The notes under the pieces are model-generated. The model saw only the letters and a list, made by a program, of their open reading frames with translations, had not been told where the DNA came from and did no database searches. A stretch of 63,053 bases of DNA. It comes from Aeromonas australiensis (GTDB lineage Bacteria; Pseudomonadota; Gammaproteobacteria; Enterobacterales; Aeromonadaceae). A program made the translations under genes and the position numbers. Positions within the stretch are counted from its first letter, which is position 1, and each line of letters begins with the position of its first letter. This document shows, one piece after another, positions 11,174 through 21,524 of this stretch. The DNA lies in the NCBI RefSeq assembly GCF_000819725.1, contig NZ_CDDH01000001.1, positions 1 through 63,053 of the forward strand, given 5' to 3'.

Positions 11174-11539
11174 GCATCTATCGTTTTTAAGTGCACTTGA
11201 GGCACACCTACCCACTTCCCGTGCACCAGACAGTGCAATGCCGTTTATCCCAGCTGAGAATTTTCATCAGTTTGAAACTTGGGATCAAAATCATGTTTGA
11301 TTGTTTGATTCGTCTCATAGGCAACGTACAAAGCGCACCACCCTCTTTACCACTCCAAGTCGTGGGGTGGGCTTGAGGGCGGGATCTAAGAGCTCATGTG
11401 GCCTTATACAGCTCGGGATCAGCTTTAGCTCCTCATTGGGAATCAAGTAAGCCGAAATCAGCCGCTTTTCGCTAATGCTCTGAGCTAATTTTTATTCTTA
11501 ATGCCAGCTAACCATTTGAATTGAAACAAAAAAATACAG
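11174..11539. other. Leader region of the accessory island, no confident gene
   Basis: 366 bp with no recognised gene. A 61-codon frame at 11191-11376 has no family features. AGGGCGGGATC at 11376-11386 recurs exactly at 15358-15368 on the far side of the retron genes and may mark an island edge. No repeat of the tRNA 3' end was found downstream. Confidence 0.4.
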
Positions 11540-11568
11540 TTGCTTATCGCTATTTAGTACGGTAGGCT
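11540..11568 (+). promoter_or_regulatory. Possible promoter of the retron RNA
   Basis: TTGCTT (11540-11545) and TAGGCT (11563-11568) are 17 bp apart. Initiation 6-7 nt after the -10 would fall at the first base of the a1 repeat (11574), as expected for a retron RNA. The -10 is a weak match. Confidence 0.4.
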
Positions 11569-11573
11569 GAAAA

Positions 11574-11720
11574 AGCTCTTTAGCGTTGGACGTATTACGT
11601 CTTGTCGGGTGATTAGCCAGACACCAATTTATTGAGCGTTTTTAGGGTTGCGAAAGTGTCGCAACCCGAACTCGTTCCTCCTTCAGGTTGCGACACTTTC
11701 GCTTCCTCTAGTAAAGAGTT
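11574..11720 (+). ncRNA. Retron msr-msd non-coding RNA
   Basis: Template and primer RNA for msDNA synthesis by the adjacent RT. Repeat a1 (AGCTCTTT, 11574-11581) pairs with a2 (AAAGAGTT, 11713-11720) over 8 bp with one G-U. a1 is followed at once by AGC, the context of the branching guanosine in known retrons, so the 2'-5' branch is predicted at G11583. The msr part holds hairpins GACGT/ACGTC and TGTC/GACA. The msd part is a perfect 17-bp stem (11650-11666 with 11686-11702) around a 19-nt loop. Within the 5' arm, GGGTTGCG/CGCAACCC (11645-11652, 11660-11667) can form an alternative hairpin. Ends of the RNA are inferred. Confidence 0.85.
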
Positions 11721-11754
11721 GAGCCCGACAGCTCTGCCGTCGGGCTCTTACTAG
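11708..11754 (+). promoter_or_regulatory. Leader hairpin overlapping a2, upstream of the RT start
   Basis: A perfect 9-bp stem GAGCCCGAC/GTCGGGCTC (11721-11729, 11739-11747) abuts a2. It can be extended by CTAGTAA/TTACTAG (11708-11714, 11748-11754) if part of a2 is bulged out. The structure is therefore mutually exclusive with full a1-a2 pairing, and it reaches the weak AGG ribosome site of the RT gene. An attenuating or translational role is inferred. Confidence 0.55.
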
Positions 11755-11762
11755 GTAAAGTT

Positions 11763-12707
11763 ATGTCGGTTATCAAAGAGTTAGCTACGTTCTTACATCA
11801 GAGTGAGTTTGACGTTAGTCTCTTTCTGCAAAATGCCCCTCGCAAGTACAAAGTCTACAGAATTCCCAAGCGCACAAGTGGGTTTAGAATCATAGCTCAA
11901 CCAGCCAAAGCGTTGAAAGTGTATCAACGTGCATTGATGCAGCTTTATACGCTGCCAGTTCACGATGCCGCTATGGCCTATCGCAAGGGTAAAAGTATCC
12001 GAGACAATGCCCTCGCACATGCTCAAAACCAATACCTTTTGAAAATAGATCTTGAAAATTTTTTCAATTCAATTACCCCTACACTTTTCTGGAATTGTAT
12101 AGATGAATGTTTAGTCAATGACCCCAAGTTTTCTTCTACACAAGATAGAATTTACGTAGAGAAGATTTTATTCTGGCAACCAGTAAGGCGTAGTAAAAAA
12201 ACGTTGTTTCTAAGTGTCGGTGCACCATCATCACCAGCAGTTTCTAATTTCTGCCTATATAAGTTTGATCACCTGTTAACGGAAGAATGTCAAACTTTAG
12301 GTATCGTTTACACTCGGTATGCTGACGATTTGACTTTTTCAACAAACATAAAAGATATTCTAAAATTACTACCAGCATTGATTCAGACATTGCTGAAGAA
12401 ATTATATAATAGTGCCTTGCGCTTAAATAATGGAAAGACAGTTTTTTCATCAAAGGCACATAATCGTCATGTTACAGGCGTTACAATTAACAACCAAGGT
12501 AATCTATCTCTCGGTCGCGAGCGTAAAAGATTTTTAAAGCATCTGATAAATCAGCATAAATATGGACTATTGGATGATACTGAGCTCGGATATTTGCGTG
12601 GTCTACTAGCCTTTGCTAACCATATTGAGCCACAGTTCATTATGAGGATGAGAGAAAAATATACTGTTGACTTAATAAGTAGTATAACAGGAGCAATTAA
12701 TGACTAA
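11763..12707 (+). CDS. Retron reverse transcriptase
   Basis: A 314-residue RT that primes from the 2'-OH of the msr branching G and copies msd into msDNA. Catalytic aspartates are D96 (KIDLENF) and D188/D189 in YADD (186-189). The retron signature motifs NAxxH (NALAH, 82-86) and VTG (237-239) are both present, as is [10 protein letters not shown] (153-162). These separate it from group II intron and DGR RTs. Length fits bacterial retron RTs. Its ATG follows the RNA by 42 nt. The last 8 nt overlap the ATPase gene, implying coupled translation. Base composition is AT-rich against GC-rich neighbours, indicating horizontal acquisition. Confidence 0.95.
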   Translation: MSVIKELATFLHQSEFDVSLFLQNAPRKYKVYRIPKRTSGFRIIAQPAKALKVYQRALMQLYTLPVHDAAMAYRKGKSIRDNALAHAQNQYLLKIDLENFFNSITPTLFWNCIDECLVNDPKFSSTQDRIYVEKILFWQPVRRSKKTLFLSVGAPSSPAVSNFCLYKFDHLLTEECQTLGIVYTRYADDLTFSTNIKDILKLLPALIQTLLKKLYNSALRLNNGKTVFSSKAHNRHVTGVTINNQGNLSLGRERKRFLKHLINQHKYGLLDDTELGYLRGLLAFANHIEPQFIMRMREKYTVDLISSITGAIND

Positions 12708-14352
12708 ACAACTAGAAAGAAAAGCTCGTGGGGGGGATTTACTTTCTGCATTTACTCTTTATCAGACCTATTCTCAAAATGGGGATAATTATAATCCCAA
12801 AGAGTCTGATAAATGGTTTGAGCATTGCTGGAACTATCTACAACACTACCAAATAAATATAAATGAAATCACTACACCTAAGAATAAATTTTATCTTCGC
12901 TCATTAACGATGACTGATTTCCGGCGCTTCTCAAAGCTTGATGTGAGATTTGAGAATGACCTGACCGTGATCATTGGTGGTAATGGTCAAGGTAAGACCA
13001 GCATTATAACCGCTATTGCAAAGACCCTAAGTTGGTTCACAGCAAATATATTAAAGGAGGATGGTGCAGGTCAAAGATTGAGTGAGCTGACGGATATTAA
13101 AAATGACTCAAAAATTAATTACTGTGATGTAACAAGTAACTTTTTTTTTGGAAAAGGCCTGAAAAACATATCGGTTAGACTATCAAGATCAGCATTAGGC
13201 ATGCCGACTCGGAGAGAAAGCATTGTAAAGGATGCAAAGAATATTTCCGATATATGGCGAATTGTAAACGCCAAGAAAACTATTAATCTACCAATTTTTG
13301 CATTATATTCTATTGAGCGTTCTCATCCGTTCGTTAAACCAATAAAAGATAACAGCGAATTAAGAGAAGGTCGCTTTGATGCTTATACAAATATTTTATC
13401 TGGAGCAGGCCGTTTCGACCATTTTATAGAATGGTTTATTGCTTTACATAAACGTACAGCAGAAGATACAAGCACATCTATTGATATATTAAAACAACAA
13501 GTTAACGATCTACAAAAATCTATTGATGCAGGATTAGTTTCTGTAATTCCCCTACTTGAAAATGCAAAAATCCAGCTAAATAATGCATTATTAAAAGCCT
13601 CATACAATCAAGATGGTGACTCTTTTTCAGCCCAATCACAGAAAGCACTTATTATTGATGCAATTAGTCGAAGCATACCCAGCATTAGTAATATTTGGGT
13701 TGAAACGTCATCTGGATTTGATGTTGTAAAATTAACTAACGACGGCCATAACGTAACAGTAGAACAACTCTCGGATGGTCAAAGAATTTTCCTTAGTCTA
13801 GTGGCGGATCTTGCTAGACGAATGATCATGCTAAACCCACTTTTAGATAATCCATTTGAAGGCTCTGGTATTGTTTTGATTGATGAGATTGAACTTCATC
13901 TTCATCCTCAATGGCAGCAAGATATAATAGAAAATTTGAGGTCGCTATTCCCTAATATTCAATTCATTATTACTACCCATAGTCCTATTGTGCTATCAAC
14001 TATCGATAAGAGATGTATACGTCAATTCGAGAATGCGGATAGCGATGAATCCATTGCTTTGTCTATCCCCACATTCCAGACTAAAGGTGTCATTAACTCA
14101 GATATTCTAGAGCAAATAATGAGGGTCTTTGCAACCCCACCTAAAATAGCTGAGTCTCATTGGGTTAGTGATTTTGAAGAATCTTTAGAAATTGCTATAT
14201 ATGAAGAAAACTCAAAAGCCCAAAAATTATATGAAAAAATAAAGAACCATTTCGGCGAGAACAGTAATGAAATTAAACGATGTGATAGTTTGATAAGAAT
14301 AAAGAATTTGAAATTGAAGGTTTTAAATAAGAATAAAGATAAAGGCCTGTAA
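12700..14352 (+). CDS. ptuA: Retron-associated ATPase, PtuA-like (type I-A retron effector subunit)
   Basis: A 550-residue AAA/ABC-type ATPase. The N-terminal about 50 residues ([18 protein letters not shown]) look like a SEL1-type repeat. The nucleotide-binding head has Walker A GGNGQGKT (93-100), the signature-like QLSDGQR (356-362), Walker B IVLIDE (391-396), LHPQWQ and the switch histidine in TTHSP (425-429). A helical insertion (about 255-300) separates the halves. This is the PtuA build of Septu and of Ec78/Eco7-type retrons, where PtuA assembles with PtuB and is held inactive by RT-msDNA. It overlaps the RT gene by 8 nt and sits 2 nt before the HNH gene. The symbol is by family. Confidence 0.9.
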   Translation: MTKQLERKARGGDLLSAFTLYQTYSQNGDNYNPKESDKWFEHCWNYLQHYQININEITTPKNKFYLRSLTMTDFRRFSKLDVRFENDLTVIIGGNGQGKTSIITAIAKTLSWFTANILKEDGAGQRLSELTDIKNDSKINYCDVTSNFFFGKGLKNISVRLSRSALGMPTRRESIVKDAKNISDIWRIVNAKKTINLPIFALYSIERSHPFVKPIKDNSELREGRFDAYTNILSGAGRFDHFIEWFIALHKRTAEDTSTSIDILKQQVNDLQKSIDAGLVSVIPLLENAKIQLNNALLKASYNQDGDSFSAQSQKALIIDAISRSIPSISNIWVETSSGFDVVKLTNDGHNVTVEQLSDGQRIFLSLVADLARRMIMLNPLLDNPFEGSGIVLIDEIELHLHPQWQQDIIENLRSLFPNIQFIITTHSPIVLSTIDKRCIRQFENADSDESIALSIPTFQTKGVINSDILEQIMRVFATPPKIAESHWVSDFEESLEIAIYEENSKAQKLYEKIKNHFGENSNEIKRCDSLIRIKNLKLKVLNKNKDKGL

Positions 14353-14354
14353 AT

Positions 14355-15002
14355 ATGAAAAAGTTAGTAAGGTCTAATGCACCGGCATGTTTAGCCAACT
14401 TAGTCAGTGGCCGTGATGGTTGGGAGTCAGCGGATAAGACTCAGATATGGGAGGCTATCGACATTATGCAAGGTGGATTTTGTGCATATTGTGAATGCAA
14501 ATTATCCCGTAGGCATATTGAACATTTCAAAACAAGAGCTAGCTATACTCATTTGACTTTCGATTGGAATAACTTGTTTGGATCTTGTGGGGACTCATCT
14601 CAAAAAGGCGGCTGGAAACGATGTGGAATTTATAAAGACAATGGTGCAGGAGCATATGATCCCGAACATTTGATTAAGCCGGATATAGATAACCCATCAG
14701 ATTACCTTCTTTTTTTGACAACAGGAGATGTTCGCCCCCATGCCAATTTAAGTGAGGAGGATAAATTCATTGCCACAGAAACAATTAGAGTATTAAATCT
14801 AAATAACGACCCTGTATTGTTCGGTAGCAGAAAGAGCGCCATAATAGCGGAACTTAAGGAAATTGAAGTATTTTACGAATTAATGTCTGAACAGACAGGA
14901 GATGACTTTGATGAGCTATTACAGGATGAATTATCAAGAATAAAGTCTCTAGAATTTAGCACAGCATTAACTCATGCCTGGTGTTATAACACAAAATATT
15001 AA
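14355..15002 (+). CDS. ptuB: Retron-associated HNH nuclease, PtuB-like
   Basis: A 215-residue putative HNH endonuclease. The core is CAYCECKLSRRHIEHF (C43, C46, H54, H57), followed by DWNNLFGSC (about residues 70-78) with the asparagines and cysteine expected of the zinc-bound HNH fold. In the related Eco7 retron the PtuAB pair is the toxic effector and has been reported to act on a tRNA, halting the infected cell. The target here is unknown. It starts 2 nt after the ATPase stop and ends the operon. An 8-bp hairpin (TAACACAG/CTGTGTTA) follows the stop without a T-run. Confidence 0.9.
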   Translation: MKKLVRSNAPACLANLVSGRDGWESADKTQIWEAIDIMQGGFCAYCECKLSRRHIEHFKTRASYTHLTFDWNNLFGSCGDSSQKGGWKRCGIYKDNGAGAYDPEHLIKPDIDNPSDYLLFLTTGDVRPHANLSEEDKFIATETIRVLNLNNDPVLFGSRKSAIIAELKEIEVFYELMSEQTGDDFDELLQDELSRIKSLEFSTALTHAWCYNTKY

Positions 15003-15053
15003 CACAGCAGCACTGTGTTAAAAATAGATTTAACCTTGCAATATTTTAAATAA

Positions 15054-15357
15054 TTATTGTAATGTATACACTGTGCTTGAATTTGCTTCGTAATACTTTG
15101 GGGAGCCTGCCTCGCCATTGTTTTTAATATGCTCAATCGCCATATCCTTTCTTTTATCTGTAGACATAGCCTTGGCCAATGTTTTTATATTGTCTATTTC
15201 ATGATGGTCTGATAAAAAACTTAACTCTTGATTGTTAAAAAACCAATGACAATTATCTTTATGCCGACTTCCCGCAACATAGCTATTTGCTCTATCCATA
15301 CCACTCGTCCAGTATACAAAAACATCACCATCAATCGTTGTTCCCTGACTGGCATAC
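15054..15357 (-). pseudogene. Truncated hypothetical gene beside the MITE-like repeat
   Basis: A minus-strand frame ends at TAA 15054-15056 and reads SQGTTIDGDVFVYWTSG, MDRANSYVAGSRHKDNCHWF and EANSSTVYTLQ at its end. The frame stays open upstream through repeat copy A to about 15410, so the first internal Met (15299) is probably not the original start. The 5' part seems to have been lost where the repeat element begins. I do not recognise the family. AT-rich like the retron. Confidence 0.4.
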
Positions 15358-15382
15358 AGGGCGGGATCGCACTTTGTTAATG
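15358..15382 (+). repeat. Third, diverged copy of the MITE terminal repeat
   Basis: Matches the 25-bp terminal repeat at 15416-15440 in 22 of 25 positions and has the same orientation. It is either an older element end or half of a nested insertion sharing the right end at 15600. Confidence 0.65.
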
Positions 15383-15415
15383 AAATTTGAATAGGCTGAT
15401 CGTCTGTGATCTAAT

Positions 15416-15600
15416 CAGGGCGGGAGCACACTTTGTTAAATTTAATAACAAACACACAAATCGAACAGATATCGACCACTTATGGTTCTCTTTTGCATTA
15501 ACGCAATTAGTCAGAAGTTTGATTTTTGAGCATTAATGTTGTCTGGATTGTTCGATATTTATGCTTTCGATAATTTTTAACAAAGTGTGCTCCCGCCCTG
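15416..15600. mobile_element. MITE-like element with 25-bp perfect terminal inverted repeats
   Basis: A 185-bp non-coding segment bounded by perfect 25-bp inverted repeats (15416-15440 and 15576-15600) that begin CAGGGCGGGAGCACAC. The interior is AT-rich and has a further inverted pair (ATCGAAC, GTTCGAT), so the whole can fold into a long hairpin. It encodes no transposase and would need one in trans. No clear target-site duplication is visible at the edges. I cannot assign the parent IS family. Confidence 0.7.
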
Positions 15601-15704
15601 GCACACATGTTAGGTAAGGCAATGCAAAAAAAGGGATATGTTATTTGGCGTCGAAAAAAGTGAAGCACCACAGAGGTGCTTCACTTTAATAACAGCAGAG
15701 GGCG

Positions 15705-16634
15705 TTAACTGATAGGGGAAATAAAACCTGTTGGCTTCAACGCTACCAAGGCACAGTCAATGCCCTTTAGTATATTTTCGGCCGTATTCCCCATTACAAA
15801 ACCTTGAATTCCTGTTCGAGCGAGTGTGCCCATCACCAGAACATCAATATTGAGATGGGTTACACAGGCAGGGATCTCTTTATCAGGTGTACCGTGTTGG
15901 TGATGAATTATCAGGTCGCCTTCTATCCCTGAATCAGCGATCAGGAGATCCAGAGCTGCACGATGCGTGACACGCGCCTCCTCTATTTGCGCATTCAGAT
16001 CATCATCATCAACCTTTATCCATACATTATTGCGCAAATAATTTTCCAATTCATATTCCCAACACGAGAGGATATGAAGTCGGCTGTCACAACTATCAAC
16101 GATTGCCCGTGATAATTCCAATAATCTAAGCGCCAGCGCTTTCTGCTCTGCAGTATGGCAATTCGGATCAATCGCTACTGCCACACGACGATTTTTTTTC
16201 GGTTTGATATTGGGACGATTTAGCCAAACCGGACATGGGCATTTGCGGAGTAGAGTCATATCAATGGCTCTGAATCCGATACTGCTTTCGCCGTATTCTT
16301 CTGCATCCTTGATCAACAGATCATGATGGTGAGTCAAAATATACTGAATGATGGTCACCGCCGGCTTGTCACTGCTAATGATGACCGTAGGCAATTCTTG
16401 AGGAGGCAATTGCAGCTCTTGCTGGATCAACTGAACTTTCTCTTGGAGGGTCCGGTGTAACGAATGTTCGTGAACCTCCCGATAGGTGGCCATGCCTGCA
16501 GGCAACTCAGGGGTAACAATCAGGGCACTCAGCTTTGCTTCAGAGACAAGAGCAACCCGCATGGCTTGTTCCAGTGATTCCTTATCGTCTGTCAACCCTT
16601 GACTTACAAACAAGATGTTCTTGAAATGTTTCAT
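15705..16634 (-). CDS. uspE: Universal stress protein UspE (tandem Usp domains)
   Basis: A 309-residue cytoplasmic protein with two Usp domains. The first begins MKHFKNILFVSQ, and the second begins near residue 150 (KKNRRVAVAIDPN) and ends with the nucleotide-binding type motif VMGTLARTGIQGFVMGNTAENIL. UspE in E. coli affects motility, adhesion and stress survival. ATG 16634 was chosen over the adjacent ATG 16637 because GGAGG then lies 6 nt away rather than 3. The gene marks return to the GC-rich core after the island. Confidence 0.88.
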   Translation of the reverse strand: MKHFKNILFVSQGLTDDKESLEQAMRVALVSEAKLSALIVTPELPAGMATYREVHEHSLHRTLQEKVQLIQQELQLPPQELPTVIISSDKPAVTIIQYILTHHHDLLIKDAEEYGESSIGFRAIDMTLLRKCPCPVWLNRPNIKPKKNRRVAVAIDPNCHTAEQKALALRLLELSRAIVDSCDSRLHILSCWEYELENYLRNNVWIKVDDDDLNAQIEEARVTHRAALDLLIADSGIEGDLIIHHQHGTPDKEIPACVTHLNIDVLVMGTLARTGIQGFVMGNTAENILKGIDCALVALKPTGFISPIS

Positions 16635-17101
16635 CATTTACCTCCATTTGGACTTGCCTTGAGCATCGCTGGGTGATGGTTGCTCACTCCTCATTGCTGG
16701 ATAGGCCAGTGATACTCGCGCGTATAGATCCTCACACCTCCCCCTACGTTTATACTGCATAGGGTGAGGTGGGGAAATACAATCTCGTGCAAAGTGATGG
16801 AAAGTGTGAACCAAGTATTGTGACCTAGATATGAACAGCGCTCTGTCAAGAACGGTGCTGCAAACTCGTATAATGCTATCGTCAGCCCACACGAGTCACG
16901 GATAAACGGGCCATCCTCCTGCTGGCAAGCGACTTCTGCAGCGTTTTGTTGCATCTACCCAACCGAAGACCGGATTCAGTGCATAACAGTGCGTGATACA
17001 CGCACTCCCCCGCATTATGGCGATGACATCCATCATCACTCAGCCCATTCATCAGAGCGGCCCATTACCCTCTCGCTCACCAAAAGGGCAACCTGTAGAT
17101 G
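16635..17101. other. Intergenic region upstream of uspE
   Basis: About 470 bp with no convincing gene. It contains a perfect 8-bp hairpin AGTGCGTG/CACGCACT with a 3-nt loop at 16988-17006, without a T-run. The uspE promoter should lie here but I could not place it. Confidence 0.45.
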
Positions 17102-17137
17102 AAAAAAAACCGGAACCATACGGTTCCGGTTTTCATC
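17102..17137 (-). terminator. Terminator of pyrG-eno
   Basis: A perfect stem AAAACCGGAACC/GGTTCCGGTTTT around ATAC; on the minus strand it is followed by a run of T. It lies 30 bp beyond the eno stop. Confidence 0.9.
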
Positions 17138-17167
17138 ATGCCAACGCAAGCGCTGACAAACCAGCTA

Positions 17168-18547
<1,380 letters not shown>

Positions 18548-18557
18548 TTATTTTCAA

Positions 18558-20213
<1,656 letters not shown>

Positions 20214-20336
20214 TTAGGGAATTTTAAGGGGTGCTTCGGGGATGAAGCAGGACGGGGAAACAGTATACCAAAAACCCCTCTCCCAAACAATGAGCAAAAA
20301 TCTATCAGGCTCACCGTCCCCCCGTCTTGCGCCAAA

Positions 20337-21134
20337 TCAACTTTGCTCGGTTTCCTTGGCGCGATCCCAGGCAGCATCGAGCTTTTCAAGGGTACAATCG
20401 GTCATTTTCAAGCCTTCTGCGGCGATTATCTGCTCAACCTGACGAAAACGACGTTCGAACTTGGCATTGGCACCCCGCAGTACCTGCTCTGGATCCTTGC
20501 CCAGATGACGCACCAGATTGACGGTGGCAAACAGCAGGTCGCCAAGCTCATCGCTCACCCGCGCCTCGTCCACATCGGCCATCAGCGCCTCTTCCATCAC
20601 CTCGTCGATCTCTTCGTGGATCTTGTCCACTACCGGCCCCAGGGTCTTCCAGTCAAAACCGACGGTGGCGCAGCGTTTCTGAATTTTGGCGGCGCGGGTC
20701 AGGGCCGGCAGCGCCTGCGGGATATCGTCCAGCACGCTCTCTTTGTCGAGGGCTGCTCGCTCCTTGGCCTTTTCCGCTTCCCAGTTCGCTTTTACCGCCT
20801 GCTCGTTGGAGAGATCTGCATCCGAGAAAACGTGGGGATGACGGCGAATCAGCTTTTCACTCACCGTATCGACGATATCGGCAAAGTCGAACAGTCCACG
20901 CTCTTTACCCAGCTGGGCGTAAAACACCACCTGAAACAGCAGGTCGCCCAGCTCCCCTTTCAGCCCCTGCCAATCTTCGGTCTCGATGGCATCGGCCACT
21001 TCGTAGGCTTCTTCCAGAGTGTGCGGCACTATGGTCTGGAAGTCCTGTTTCAGATCCCAGGGGCAGCCGTTTTGCGGGTCGCGCAGACGAGCCATGATAT
21101 CGAGCAGTTGGGGCAGATCGTAACGTTGAGACAT
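20337..21134 (-). CDS. mazG: Nucleoside triphosphate pyrophosphohydrolase MazG
   Basis: A 265-residue all-alpha NTP pyrophosphatase that hydrolyses (d)NTPs and in E. coli lowers ppGpp after starvation. The first MazG domain has [11 protein letters not shown], the [15 protein letters not shown] helix with its EExxE/D-type metal ligands, and the second has [19 protein letters not shown]. The start at 21134 gives the conserved [20 protein letters not shown]. The region just upstream carries three further copies of this start (see the repeat array). relA lies upstream on the same strand, so the ppGpp-linked pair is kept together. Confidence 0.93.
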   Translation of the reverse strand: MSQRYDLPQLLDIMARLRDPQNGCPWDLKQDFQTIVPHTLEEAYEVADAIETEDWQGLKGELGDLLFQVVFYAQLGKERGLFDFADIVDTVSEKLIRRHPHVFSDADLSNEQAVKANWEAEKAKERAALDKESVLDDIPQALPALTRAAKIQKRCATVGFDWKTLGPVVDKIHEEIDEVMEEALMADVDEARVSDELGDLLFATVNLVRHLGKDPEQVLRGANAKFERRFRQVEQIIAAEGLKMTDCTLEKLDAAWDRAKETEQS

Positions 21135-21480
21135 GGGCTAACTCACTTTCGATTCGTTAAATGGGGATAAAGCGACATCAAGCTGCGCAGTCGATCAATC
21201 TCAATGTCGAGCAGTTGGGGCAGCTCGTAACGTTGAGACATGGGCTGCTCACTTTCGATTCGTTAAATGGGGAGGAAGCGACATCAAGCCGCGCAGTCGA
21301 GCAATCTCATGTCGAGCAGTTGGGGCAGATCGTAACGTTGGGACATGGGCTACTCACTTTCGATTCGTTAAATGGGGAGGAAGCGACATCAAGCCGCGCA
21401 GTCGAGCAATCTCATGTCGAGCAGTTGGGAGAGGTCGTAAGGTTGGGACATGAGATATTCGCTTTCGATTCGTTCAAAAA
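21096..21480 (-). repeat. Four-unit tandem array duplicating the mazG start
   Basis: Units of 105-107 bp repeat head to tail. Each contains the first 12-13 codons of mazG plus the upstream leader. On the minus strand the start codons are at 21134 (true mazG), 21241, 21346 and 21451. The two outer copies encode 20-residue peptides ending in DCAA, and the nearest encodes 32 residues. The array fills most of the relA-mazG gap. Divergence is greatest in the outermost copy. Confidence 0.9.
21143..21241 (-). CDS. Upstream ORF echoing the mazG N-terminus (32 aa)
   Basis: It starts MSQRYELPQLLDI, differing from MazG in one of 13 residues, then continues into leader sequence and stops at TGA 21143-21145, 8 nt before the mazG ATG. 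Same strand as mazG, with the same duplicated upstream context as the real start. Whether it is translated is unknown. It could act as a translational decoy or coupling leader, or be a passive by-product of tandem duplication. Confidence 0.45.
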   Translation of the reverse strand: MSQRYELPQLLDIEIDRLRSLMSLYPHLTNRK

Positions 21481-21524
21481 GGGTCGTAAATGCAGACCGG
21501 CCACTGGGGCCGGTCGGTTCGCTA

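Noticed and set aside
11191..11376. 61-codon frame after the tRNA
   Set aside because: No ribosome site, no family features, ordinary composition; could be chance.
11763..12707. Group II intron or DGR reverse transcriptase
   Set aside because: No maturase domain, no intron structure, no variable-repeat pair; NAxxH and VTG motifs and msr-msd point to a retron.
16635..16954. Small frames upstream of uspE
   Set aside because: Overlapping frames on one strand without start signals or recognisable content.
11053..17000. Prophage or integrative element using the tRNA-Ile2 3' end
   Set aside because: No integrase and no second copy of the tRNA 3' end were found.
21096..21480. Possible CRISPR-like array between mazG and relA
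   Set aside because: Repeats are 105-107 bp, contiguous and without unique spacers, and they copy the mazG start. No cas genes are near.
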